A DNA stretch of 64,000 bases, taken from contig NZ_BGZH01000002.1 of assembly GCF_009617755.1 (NCBI RefSeq), forward strand, positions 548,250-612,249, read 5' to 3'. Positions 56,699 through 64,000 of the stretch are shown piece by piece. Source of the DNA: Marinobacter salsuginis. Lineage in GTDB: Bacteria; Pseudomonadota; Gammaproteobacteria; Pseudomonadales; Oleiphilaceae. The position numbers and the translations under genes are program-made. Position 1 is the first letter of the stretch. Every line of letters starts with the position of its first letter. The notes under the pieces were generated by a model. That model saw only the letters and a list, made by a program, of their open reading frames with translations, searched no databases and was not told where the DNA came from.

Positions 56699-57291
56699 TA
56701 CGCTGCCTCCGGATCAAGACCAATCGTGAGGGTCGAATCGTCGTCAAAACGATAAGGCGGCACCTCAAGGTTCAGGGGAGCAGGCTGCGCCTCATAGACC
56801 CTTCCGGCCATGTCATATCGGGAACCGTGACACGGGCAGAAAAGACCACCCAGCCACTCATCACCGAGATCCGCCGGCGCAACTTCCGGACGGTAGGACG
56901 GAACACAGCCAAGATGGGTACACAACCCTACAAGCACGGCAAACTCCGGCTTCAGGGAACGCAGGATGCCATCAATATACGGTGGCTGCTGAGGCGCTTC
57001 TGACTGGGGATCTTTCACCCGGTCGTTGAGCTTCTCGATATTCGCCTGCATCTCTTCGGTACGGCGAATGATCCAGACCGGCTTACCTCGCCACTCGACC
57101 GTAATCTGCTGACCCGGTTCAATCTTGCTGACATTGACGGTTACCGGTGCACCCGCTGCTTCCGCTTTGGCACTGGGATTCCAGGATGCCACGAAAGGAA
57201 CGGCCGCACCGACGACGCCGACTCCACCCACCACAGACGTGGCACCGATCAGAAACCGGCGCCGGCCTTGGCTCACGTCGCCATTACTCAT
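56698..57291 (-). CDS. petA: Ubiquinol-cytochrome c reductase Rieske iron-sulfur subunit
   Basis: [2Fe-2S] subunit accepting the first electron from quinol. 197 residues. A Tat twin-arginine start (GRRRFLIGA at residues 9-17) is followed by a TM segment. The cluster-binding loops are CTHLGC (C124, H126, C129) and CPCH (C152, C154, H155), with the disulfide Cys also among them. First gene of petABC. The upstream region holds a perfect inverted repeat. Confidence 0.97.
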   Translation of the reverse strand: MSNGDVSQGRRRFLIGATSVVGGVGVVGAAVPFVASWNPSAKAEAAGAPVTVNVSKIEPGQQITVEWRGKPVWIIRRTEEMQANIEKLNDRVKDPQSEAPQQPPYIDGILRSLKPEFAVLVGLCTHLGCVPSYRPEVAPADLGDEWLGGLFCPCHGSRYDMAGRVYEAQPAPLNLEVPPYRFDDDSTLTIGLDPEAA

Positions 57292-57388
57292 TATGGTTTT
57301 CTCCCATCAGGCGATGTCACAGCCCGCAAAACCGCCGGCGATGTGCATCTTAAAGGACTTCACAACCCAAAAATATAAGCGCCCAAAT

Positions 57389-57403
57389 GGTAATGAAATT
57401 ACC
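57389..57403. promoter_or_regulatory. Perfect inverted repeat upstream of petABC, candidate operator
   Basis: GGTAAT-GAA-ATTACC, about 100 bp before petA and next to a TATATT/TTATAT sequence that could be its -10. The binding factor is unknown. Confidence 0.4.
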
Positions 57404-57482
57404 TTGGCCTTACAAGTCGGAAAGCCGGCGCTGGCGCCTCATCACTGTTCCAGATCAATTTGCTGACAAATCGTCCGAACAT

Positions 57483-57512
57483 AAAAAAACCCGACCAAAA
57501 AGGGCCGGGTTT
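57483..57512 (-). terminator. Intrinsic terminator after rpsI
   Basis: AACCCG...CGGGTT stem with one internal mismatch, followed by seven T on the minus strand. Confidence 0.85.
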
Positions 57513-57534
57513 TCCAGGATCTGTTCCAGCGAAA

Positions 57535-57927
57535 TTAACGCTTGGAGTACTGAGGACGCTTACGCGCCTTACGCAGACCCACTTTCTTACGCTCGACTTC
57601 ACGCGCGTCACGGGTAACGTAACCCGCTTTACGCAGCGCCGGACGCAGAGTTTCGTCGTAATCCATCAGGGCGCGAGTCAGACCGTGGCGAATAGCGCCG
57701 GCCTGACCACTGATACCACCACCCTTCACGGTGATTTGGATATCAAAACGATCGGTAGACTCGGCAACAACCAGCGGCTGACGAACGATCATGCGCAGGG
57801 TGTCACGACCGAAGAAATCTTCGATTGAGCGACCATTGATAGAGATGTTACCGCTTCCCGGCTTGATAAAAACCCGAGCCGTGGATGTCTTGCGGCGACC
57901 AGTACCGTAATTTTGTGCTACAGACAT
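57535..57927 (-). CDS. rpsI: 30S ribosomal protein S9
   Basis: 130 residues, identical in length to E. coli S9. It starts [17 protein letters not shown], contains [17 protein letters not shown] near residue 66 and ends in the basic tail [11 protein letters not shown], whose last Arg reaches the P-site tRNA. It follows rplM by 12 bp, the universal rplM-rpsI operon. Confidence 0.98.
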   Translation of the reverse strand: MSVAQNYGTGRRKTSTARVFIKPGSGNISINGRSIEDFFGRDTLRMIVRQPLVVAESTDRFDIQITVKGGGISGQAGAIRHGLTRALMDYDETLRPALRKAGYVTRDAREVERKKVGLRKARKRPQYSKR

Positions 57928-57939
57928 ATCCGCCTTCCG

Positions 57940-58368
57940 TTAAATGTCGAGTTCTTTGGGCTGCTGGGCTGCGTGAGGATGCTCAGCGCCGGCATAGATT
58001 TTCAGCTTCTTGAACATGGCGCGACCGAGCGGGCCTTTCGGAAGCATGCCTTTGACAGACTTCTGAATGATTTGCTCGGGAGCCTTGTCGACCAGCTTCT
58101 CGAAGTTGATGGACTTGATTCCACCCGGAAAGCCGGTATGACTGTAGTACATCTTGTCAGATGCCTTCTTGCCGGTAACCCGCACCTGGCTCGCGTTGAT
58201 CACAACAATGTAATCGCCAGTGTCTACGTGAGGGGTGTACTCAGGCTTATGCTTGCCCCGCAGACGTAGGGCGATTTCGGTTGACAGACGACCCAGCGTC
58301 TTGCCGGCTGCGTCTACAACGTACCAGTCACGTTTTACTGTTTCTGGTTTCGCACTCAGAGTCTTCAT
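57940..58368 (-). CDS. rplM: 50S ribosomal protein L13
   Basis: 142 residues from ATG 58368, exactly the E. coli length, with GGCGGA upstream. [20 protein letters not shown] opens the protein. [22 protein letters not shown] is near residue 53 and [20 protein letters not shown] near residue 102. The open frame upstream to 58446 is leader. A near-consensus promoter lies about 145 bp upstream. Confidence 0.98.
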   Translation of the reverse strand: MKTLSAKPETVKRDWYVVDAAGKTLGRLSTEIALRLRGKHKPEYTPHVDTGDYIVVINASQVRVTGKKASDKMYYSHTGFPGGIKSINFEKLVDKAPEQIIQKSVKGMLPKGPLGRAMFKKLKIYAGAEHPHAAQQPKELDI

Positions 58369-58512
58369 TGATTCCGCCTTGAACGCTATATAAGAAACGT
58401 TAAAAACCACCACCGGTAAATGCAAGGCATCCGGAGGAGGTTCCATACCTGTGTTGCGCTGCCATCATTCGGGGCTGAGATAATGACATCGCCTTGAAAA
58501 GCCAGGGCGCGA

Positions 58513-58541
58513 AGTATACTCGAACCACCCGGGAAAGCCAA
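58513..58541 (-). promoter_or_regulatory. Sigma70 promoter of rplM-rpsI
   Basis: TTGGCT, 17 bp, TATACT on the minus strand. It gives a leader of about 135 nt before rplM, long enough for translational feedback structure. Confidence 0.7.
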
Positions 58542-58561
58542 CCCTGTGTCGGCTCGTTTCG

Positions 58562-59353
58562 TTATTCCCCTATATCCGCGCCGGACCAACCGTAAAGCCG
58601 GAACACATTATCCAGCAACACCGGCGCCAGCTGCTCTGGCGTGTCGCCACGAATCTCTGCAAGCACCTTCAGAATATCCGGCAAATACCGGGGAGAATTC
58701 TGCCCCTGCGGTACACCCTCCGGCGCCATGTCCGGCGCATCCGTTTCAAGCACCAGCGCTTCCAGTGGCAACCTTGCGATTGCATCACGGGTCTTTCGTG
58801 CCCGGGGGTGAGTGATCACGCCTCCCACGCCGATGAAGCACCCCAGATCGACCAGCTTTACGGCCTGCTGAAAACTGCCACTGAAGCCGTGAATCAGGGC
58901 CCGTCCCGCCCACTGCCGACGGTTGAGCAGGCTGTGTACTTCGTCATGAGTCTTAACGGAATGGATCACCAGCGGCATGTCGAACTCGTCGGCTAGTGCC
59001 ACCTGGCTGTTGAACCAGGGCCACTGCACTTCAAGGCTGCCCTTGAGGCGATCGAGCCCACACTCCCCTATGGCGACGCAGCGCTCGGGCCGAGCCGCAA
59101 GTCGCCTGCGAAGCTCCGACAGATCCTCTTCGGAATGCTCGTCAACAAACCAGGGATGAATCCCGAGACAGTAGAACAGGCCATTATGGGCAAGCGCTGT
59201 GTCACGGACCCTGTCCCAGTCTGGCCGCCGGACACCGGGTATGACCAGTCGGCGGAGTCCGAGCGATCGGGCCTGCTCGAGCTCCGCTTCGCGCCGGCCA
59301 TCGAACTGAGGGAAATCAAAATGGCAATGGGCGTCGATCAGCTGCACGGTCAC
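58562..59353 (-). CDS. tatD: TatD family deoxyribonuclease
   Basis: Metal-dependent DNase of the amidohydrolase TIM-barrel fold. 263 residues. The metal ligands are in LIDAHCHFDFP (residues 5-15), CVAIGECGLDRLK near residue 91, MPLVIHSVK near residue 127, RALIHGFSGS near residue 148, and LVLETDAPDMAPEG near residue 202. It could be TatD itself or the paralogues YcfH or YjjV, so the symbol is approximate. 15 bp after prfC. Confidence 0.88.
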   Translation of the reverse strand: MTVQLIDAHCHFDFPQFDGRREAELEQARSLGLRRLVIPGVRRPDWDRVRDTALAHNGLFYCLGIHPWFVDEHSEEDLSELRRRLAARPERCVAIGECGLDRLKGSLEVQWPWFNSQVALADEFDMPLVIHSVKTHDEVHSLLNRRQWAGRALIHGFSGSFQQAVKLVDLGCFIGVGGVITHPRARKTRDAIARLPLEALVLETDAPDMAPEGVPQGQNSPRYLPDILKVLAEIRGDTPEQLAPVLLDNVFRLYGWSGADIGE

Positions 59354-59368
59354 CTCCGCCCGGAACGT

Positions 59369-60949
59369 TTAATGCTCCCGGGTCTTGTGGAACTGGATGT
59401 CCGGATACCTTTCCTGAGCCAGATTCAGGTTTACCATGGTCGGAGCGATGTAGGCGAGCCGGTCACTGCCATCAAGAGCCAGGTTGTCGTTGTTCTTGCG
59501 CTGGAACTCGTCCAACTTGCGCTCATCGCTGCAGGTCACCCAGCGAGCTGTGGCTACGTTGATCGGCTCATAAATCGCCTCTACCTTGTACTCACTTTTC
59601 AGGCGACTGACCACCACGTCGAACTGCAGAACACCCACGGCCCCGACAATCAGGTCGTTGTTACGCAGAGGCCTGAACACCTGAACAGCCCCTTCCTCTG
59701 ACAACTGGATCAGGCCTTTCTGAAGCTGCTTGGCCTTAAGCGGGTCTTTCAGGCGAATCCGGCGGAAGAGTTCCGGAGCGAAGTTAGGGATGCCGGTGAA
59801 TTTCATATCCTCACCCGCAGTGAAGGTATCCCCCAACTGAATGGTCCCGTGGTTGTGCAAGCCAATAATATCGCCAGCAAAGGCCTGCTCGGCGTGCTCA
59901 CGGTCCCCGGCCATAAAGGTCAGTGCGTCTGAAAAGCGGACCTCTTTGCCAATACGAACATGACGGGCCTTCATGCCCTGGTTGTAACTGCCGGAGACGA
60001 TCCGGAGGAACGCAACGCGATCGCGGTGTTGCGGGTCCATGTTTGCCTGGATCTTGAAGACGAAACCCGAAAAGGCGTCCTCTGCAGGCTGGACCAGTCT
60101 CTGGTCGGTTTCTCGGGGCTGTGGCGCCGGAGCCCACTCCACCAGGCCATCCAGCATGTGGTCGACACCGAAATTGCCCAGTGCGGTACCAAAGAATACC
60201 GGCGTCAACTCGCCAGCAAGAAAGGCTTCCTGATCGAATTCGTGGGAAGCGCCCTTTACAAGCTCAATCTCATCGCGCAGGTCGTCAGCATAGGCGCCAA
60301 TCGCCTCATCCAGCTCCGGGTTATCGAGCCCCGAGATAATTCGCTTGTCCTGAATCATGTGTCCCTGACCGGACTGATAGAGGATGACTTCATCCCGCAG
60401 CAGGTGATACACACCCTTGAAGCTCTTGCCCATACCAATAGGCCAGGTGATCGGCGCGCAGGCGATCTTCAGGACCTCTTCAACCTCATCCATCAGCTCC
60501 ACCGGATCCCGGGTATCCCGGTCCAGCTTGTTCATGAAGGTGAGAATGGGGGTATCCCGCAAGCGGGTAACTTCCATCAGCTTGATGGTTCGCTCCTCGA
60601 CACCCTTGGCGCTGTCAATCACCATCAGGCAGGAGTCGACCGCTGTCAGGGTCCGGTAGGTATCCTCGGAGAAATCCTCGTGGCCCGGCGTATCCAGCAG
60701 GTTCACCAGCTTGCCACCATAGGGGAACTGCATTACGGAGGTGGTAACCGAGATACCCCGCTCTTTTTCCATTTCCATCCAGTCAGACTTGGCGTGCTGA
60801 CCGGATTTCTTTCCCTTGACGGTACCAGCCTTCTGAATGGCCTGGCCGAATAACAGCACCTTCTCGGTAATCGTAGTCTTACCGGCATCCGGGTGCGAAA
60901 TAATGGCAAAGGTGCGGCGCTTGGCCACTTCCTTGGAAAGGTTAGACAT
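59369..60949 (-). CDS. prfC: Peptide chain release factor 3
   Basis: GTPase that recycles RF1 and RF2 from the ribosome. 526 residues from ATG 60949 (E. coli 529). The GTP loops are [20 protein letters not shown] near residue 14 and [18 protein letters not shown] near residue 86. [13 protein letters not shown] is near residue 140 and [20 protein letters not shown] near the C-terminus. An upstream in-frame extension to 60994 has no support. A TATAAT (60993-60998 on plus) is a possible -10 just before it. Confidence 0.97.
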   Translation of the reverse strand: MSNLSKEVAKRRTFAIISHPDAGKTTITEKVLLFGQAIQKAGTVKGKKSGQHAKSDWMEMEKERGISVTTSVMQFPYGGKLVNLLDTPGHEDFSEDTYRTLTAVDSCLMVIDSAKGVEERTIKLMEVTRLRDTPILTFMNKLDRDTRDPVELMDEVEEVLKIACAPITWPIGMGKSFKGVYHLLRDEVILYQSGQGHMIQDKRIISGLDNPELDEAIGAYADDLRDEIELVKGASHEFDQEAFLAGELTPVFFGTALGNFGVDHMLDGLVEWAPAPQPRETDQRLVQPAEDAFSGFVFKIQANMDPQHRDRVAFLRIVSGSYNQGMKARHVRIGKEVRFSDALTFMAGDREHAEQAFAGDIIGLHNHGTIQLGDTFTAGEDMKFTGIPNFAPELFRRIRLKDPLKAKQLQKGLIQLSEEGAVQVFRPLRNNDLIVGAVGVLQFDVVVSRLKSEYKVEAIYEPINVATARWVTCSDERKLDEFQRKNNDNLALDGSDRLAYIAPTMVNLNLAQERYPDIQFHKTREH

Positions 60950-61037
60950 AATCGAAAAGCAACCTGAATCTGATGTTCTGGAAAAGGCGGCCATTATAGG
61001 CCCTATGCCGCTGTGACGCTAACTCGCACTTGAGCAC

Positions 61038-61523
61038 TCACTCGCCGAGAGCACGCATCATAACGCGTGCATCCTCCCGTCCATTGGCAGCCGGATAATA
61101 CCCGGGGCGCAGACCGATTTCGCGAAAACCCTCATCCTGGTACAACCCGATAGCGGCATGATTGCTGACCCTGACCTCGAGCAACAGCTGGGACATACCC
61201 TCATGGGCTGCGGTTGCCAGAACGTACCTCAGGAGATAGCGTCCCACGCCTTCGCCGCGGGCTCTCGGGTGCACGCAGATATTCAGCAAATGCGCTTCAT
61301 CAACGATGTAAGCCAGGACAGCGTAGCCAACAAGATCGCCGCCATGGCAGGCACCCCAGACCCGATAGTTGTCCTTGAAACAATCCAGAAACACCGATTC
61401 ACTCCAGGGATGGGAATACCCCTGGCGCTCTACATCAAGCACTGCCGGCACATCCTCAGGCACCAGAGGACGTATGAGCAGATCGGCGTTGAGAACTTTT
61501 TGGTAGGCTTCCGGATAGGGCAT
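61038..61523 (-). CDS. rimI: Ribosomal protein S18 alanine N-acetyltransferase
   Basis: GNAT acetyltransferase acting on the N-terminal Ala of S18. 161 residues from ATG 61523. The fold is visible in YAVLAYIVDEAHLLNICVHP followed by the acetyl-CoA loop ARGEGVGRYLLRYVL near residue 92, and VRVSNHAAIGLYQDEGF near residue 118. The end GREDARVMMRAL is typical of RimI. The start shares a base with the upstream gene's stop. A GTG at 61556 is possible. Confidence 0.93.
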   Translation of the reverse strand: MPYPEAYQKVLNADLLIRPLVPEDVPAVLDVERQGYSHPWSESVFLDCFKDNYRVWGACHGGDLVGYAVLAYIVDEAHLLNICVHPRARGEGVGRYLLRYVLATAAHEGMSQLLLEVRVSNHAAIGLYQDEGFREIGLRPGYYPAANGREDARVMMRALGE

Positions 61524-62335
61524 TAACGGGCGACCATAGGCCGTATTTGTTGCCACAGGGATCGCTTGAGCGTCGGGTTACCGGCAATCTCCGCGAGGGT
61601 GTGCGGAAACCGAACTGCCGCATCACGGCCGAGAGCTGCTTCCACCCAGCCCTGCTCCGAATCTTCTCCGGCCTGCAGAACAACAACAGGCTTACGCTCC
61701 AGACCCGACAGAATGTGGCGAATCACCTCAACAAGGTCATGACCGGAGTTCCCGGGGACCAGCAGATTGTTGAAGATGGGCCAGACCACACGGCCCAGAA
61801 CCCGGGGCTTATGCTCTCCCAAGCTCTTGAGAATATTCATCGCAAGGGTCTCCTGCAGACGACCGCTGGCATCCTCGGACATGCCTCCGATAAGAACCAC
61901 ATTGCTCCCCGCCCAGATCATGAGATTGGCACTCACGGTTGGGATTCGGGACGGTCGCACCGACACTTCCTCAGAAAACCCTGAATTCGGAGCTTCGGTT
62001 GGCACCTCTGGCAAAGAGGGCGTTGCGGGGGACGTAGGCGGCGCCTTTTCCGGAACGCCAGCCTTACCACCCATCAATGCCTGCAGATCGGCTATTCGGG
62101 CAACACCTTCGGTGCGATCCGGAGCAATCGGCTTCACCGTACCAACTTGGCCCGAACCACTTGCCCGACGGGCTACCGGCTCAGAGTGCCTTGCAACTGT
62201 CTCAGGAGCTGCGTCCTCCTCTGGATACACAAACTCTGGACTGGGCGCCGCACCCGGGAGCGGCTGCCGGGCATACCACATCCGTATCCCCGCCGCTCCC
62301 AGGTAAAACTGACGCTCTGCTTCCGATCCAATCAT
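61523..62335 (-). CDS. HolD-like protein, probable DNA polymerase III psi subunit with long insert
   Basis: 270 residues. The N-terminus (YLGAAGIRMWYARQPLPGA, residues 11-29) resembles the start of E. coli HolD (psi), which binds the clamp-loader DnaX subunit. The C-terminus matches HolD's closing block with NPT at about 253-255 and LWQQI at 260-264. Between them, residues about 32-135 are Pro/Ala/Glu-rich and probably disordered. Residues 136-250 form a compact alpha/beta region (NLMIWAGSNVVLIGGMSE). The location directly upstream of rimI is exactly that of holD in E. coli. E. coli psi is only 137 residues. Homology is by eye and moderate. Confidence 0.7.
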   Translation of the reverse strand: MIGSEAERQFYLGAAGIRMWYARQPLPGAAPSPEFVYPEEDAAPETVARHSEPVARRASGSGQVGTVKPIAPDRTEGVARIADLQALMGGKAGVPEKAPPTSPATPSLPEVPTEAPNSGFSEEVSVRPSRIPTVSANLMIWAGSNVVLIGGMSEDASGRLQETLAMNILKSLGEHKPRVLGRVVWPIFNNLLVPGNSGHDLVEVIRHILSGLERKPVVVLQAGEDSEQGWVEAALGRDAAVRFPHTLAEIAGNPTLKRSLWQQIRPMVAR

Positions 62336-62371
62336 TCACTTCGCCTGTCGGAACTCACCGAATTCAAACGC

Positions 62372-63922
62372 TCACACATCAGCAACCTGGGGATGCTGTC
62401 GAATTCCGCCCTTGCTGATCAGGTTCAGGGCCTCTATGTAGGCTTTGGCGGACGCAATGATGATATCAGTATCCGCACCCACGCCGTTAACGATCCGACC
62501 ACCGCGTTCCAGGCGCACAGTCACTTCGCCCTGGGCATCGGTGCCGCTGGTGATGTTGTTTACGGAATACAGTTGGAGATTGCAGCCTGAATCCACCAGA
62601 GATTCGATTGCCTTGAAGGTCGCATCGACCGGACCGCTACCTTCCGCCTCGACCTTATGTTCTTTGCCGTCCACTGTCAGGGTCAGATTGGCCTTGGGCA
62701 CGACGCCGGTCTCAGAGCATACTTGCATGCAGACCAGCCCATACCGACCGTCTTCCTCTTTCTGGCGGGTATCGCTGGCAATCGCCTGCAGATCCTCGTC
62801 GAAAATTTCGTGCTTGAGATCAGCGAGTGCCTTGAACCGTGTGAACGCTTCATTCAGTTCGGTTTCGGTCTCAAACTGGATCCCGAGTTCCAGCAAACGG
62901 GTACGGAACGCGTTACGCCCCGAATGTTTACCCAACACCAGACTGTTGGTGTGCCAGCCGACATCCTGCGCACGCATGATCTCGTAGGTTTCCCGGTGCT
63001 TCAGCACCCCATCCTGGTGAATGCCCGATTCATGGGCGAAGGCATTGGCACCCACGATAGCCTTGTTGGGCTGAACAGGAAACCCGGTGATGGTGGAAAC
63101 CAGCCGCGACGCGGGCACGATGTGCTGGGTATCAATGCGAGTGTCGATGTTGAACAGGTCCTGGCGGGTACGGACCGCCATCACGATTTCCTCAAGCGCC
63201 GCATTACCGGCTCGCTCACCTAACCCATTGATGGTGCACTCAACCTGGCGAGCGCCCTGGGAGACCGCCGCTAGTGAATTTGAGACAGCCAGACCCAGAT
63301 CGTTATGGCAATGTACCGAAAAAATGGCTTTATCGGCGTTGGGGATCCGGTTCATGAGCTGACGGATGGTTTCACCGAACTGCTCTGGGATCGCGTAGCC
63401 CACGGTATCGGGAATGTTGATCGTGGTGGCGCCGGCATCAATGGCTGCCTCAATGATCCGGCACAGGAAGTCCAACTCCGAGCGCCCGGCGTCCTCACAG
63501 GAAAACTCAACGTCATCCACATGGCTTCTAGCACGTTTGACCGAGCGAACCGCCTGCTCAATCACTTCATCCGGCTGCATCTGCAACTTGTGCTTCATGT
63601 GAATAGGCGACGTGGCGATGAACGTATGAATGCGACCGCGGTGTGCCGGCCGGATAGCTTCCGCTGCGCGGTCGATATCCTTATCAAGCGCCCTGGCAAG
63701 ACTGCAGATCGTGGAATCCTTAATGGTTTCTGCTATCCCTTTCACCGCCTCGAAATCACCCTGGCTCGCAATCGCGAATCCTGCCTCGATAACGTCGACC
63801 CGGAGCTTTTCCAGCGCTTTCGCAATGCGGAGCTTCTCCGCTTTATTCATGGTGGCACCGGGGCTTTGCTCACCATCGCGGAGCGTTGTATCAAAGATGA
63901 CCAGATGATCAGTGGCAGGCAT
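62372..63922 (-). CDS. leuA: 2-isopropylmalate synthase
   Basis: Condenses acetyl-CoA with 2-ketoisovalerate, the first committed step of leucine synthesis, using the keto acid made by ilvD. 516 residues, the short LeuA type. The catalytic motif is [16 protein letters not shown] (residues 9-24). [16 protein letters not shown] is near residue 170, the metal-binding [18 protein letters not shown] near residue 200, and [17 protein letters not shown] near residue 290. A C-terminal regulatory domain for leucine inhibition starts near residue 395. ATG 63922 has GGAG 7 bp upstream. A TATACT on the minus strand (63962-63967) may be its -10. Confidence 0.96.
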   Translation of the reverse strand: MPATDHLVIFDTTLRDGEQSPGATMNKAEKLRIAKALEKLRVDVIEAGFAIASQGDFEAVKGIAETIKDSTICSLARALDKDIDRAAEAIRPAHRGRIHTFIATSPIHMKHKLQMQPDEVIEQAVRSVKRARSHVDDVEFSCEDAGRSELDFLCRIIEAAIDAGATTINIPDTVGYAIPEQFGETIRQLMNRIPNADKAIFSVHCHNDLGLAVSNSLAAVSQGARQVECTINGLGERAGNAALEEIVMAVRTRQDLFNIDTRIDTQHIVPASRLVSTITGFPVQPNKAIVGANAFAHESGIHQDGVLKHRETYEIMRAQDVGWHTNSLVLGKHSGRNAFRTRLLELGIQFETETELNEAFTRFKALADLKHEIFDEDLQAIASDTRQKEEDGRYGLVCMQVCSETGVVPKANLTLTVDGKEHKVEAEGSGPVDATFKAIESLVDSGCNLQLYSVNNITSGTDAQGEVTVRLERGGRIVNGVGADTDIIIASAKAYIEALNLISKGGIRQHPQVADV

Positions 63923-64000
63923 TGGCTGACTCCATTGTCAGAGTTTGTTCTTTGTGGAGAAAGTATATCACCGGGTTGTGGTGAGTGAGGGCGTGATTTT

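Noticed and set aside
1..64000. Mobile elements, CRISPR arrays, tRNA genes, toxin-antitoxin pairs
   Set aside because: None seen on either strand. Gene order and codon use are uniform core genome.

Overview
This is a GC-rich gammaproteobacterial chromosome segment that looks like Marinobacter or a close relative. That placement rests on gene order and protein character, not on a database search. The order secA-argJ-mutT, the run lpoA-yraN-SIS-sspBA-petCBA-rpsI-rplM, and a complete division and cell-wall (dcw) cluster are typical of the Pseudomonas/Marinobacter branch. No insertion sequences, phage genes, CRISPR arrays or tRNA genes were seen. The window is almost entirely compact core genome.

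Layout. Positions 1-5411 hold nadD (cut by the window edge) and proA on the minus strand. Divergent from them is a tightly overlapped three-gene operon: two membrane proteins with degenerate GGDEF domains and a DedA-PAP2 fusion. Positions 5415-9295 hold a Lon-substrate-binding-domain protein, an HDOD protein and ilvD. Positions 9370-13681 form a more accessory stretch: a secreted peptidoglycan-binding-domain protein, an AI-2E family permease, two small unrecognised proteins, a haloalkane-dehalogenase homologue whose nucleophile position is Asn, and an acyl-CoA thioesterase. Positions 13879-26091 carry a DEAD-box helicase, folA-thyA-lgt-tauE, an NRDE protein, the isoprenoid set xseB-ispA-dxs, ribA, moaC, a MutT-ThiE fusion and argJ.

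Positions 26219-48854 hold secA, an M23 peptidase, dciA, lpxC and the whole dcw cluster, all on the minus strand except dciA. In transcription order the cluster is mraZ-rsmH-ftsL-ftsI-murE-murF-mraY-murD-ftsW-murG-murC-ddl-ftsQ-ftsA-ftsZ. It has a sigma70-type promoter and four 10-bp-spaced MraZ boxes in front of mraZ. RNase P RNA (rnpB) with its own promoter and terminator follows, then rsmI and, divergently, lpoA-yraN-SIS protein. The right end holds sspA-sspB, the cytochrome bc1 operon petABC, rplM-rpsI, tatD, prfC, rimI, a HolD-like protein and leuA.

The most unusual points are these. Two catalytically dead-looking GGDEF membrane proteins are translationally coupled to a DedA-PAP2 enzyme. 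The dehalogenase homologue has Asn for the nucleophilic Asp. A 270-residue protein upstream of rimI has both ends of the DNA polymerase III psi subunit around a long disordered insert. At all seven convergent gene junctions in the window there is an inverted repeat, and in four of these it lies on or between the two stop codons without a poly-U tract.
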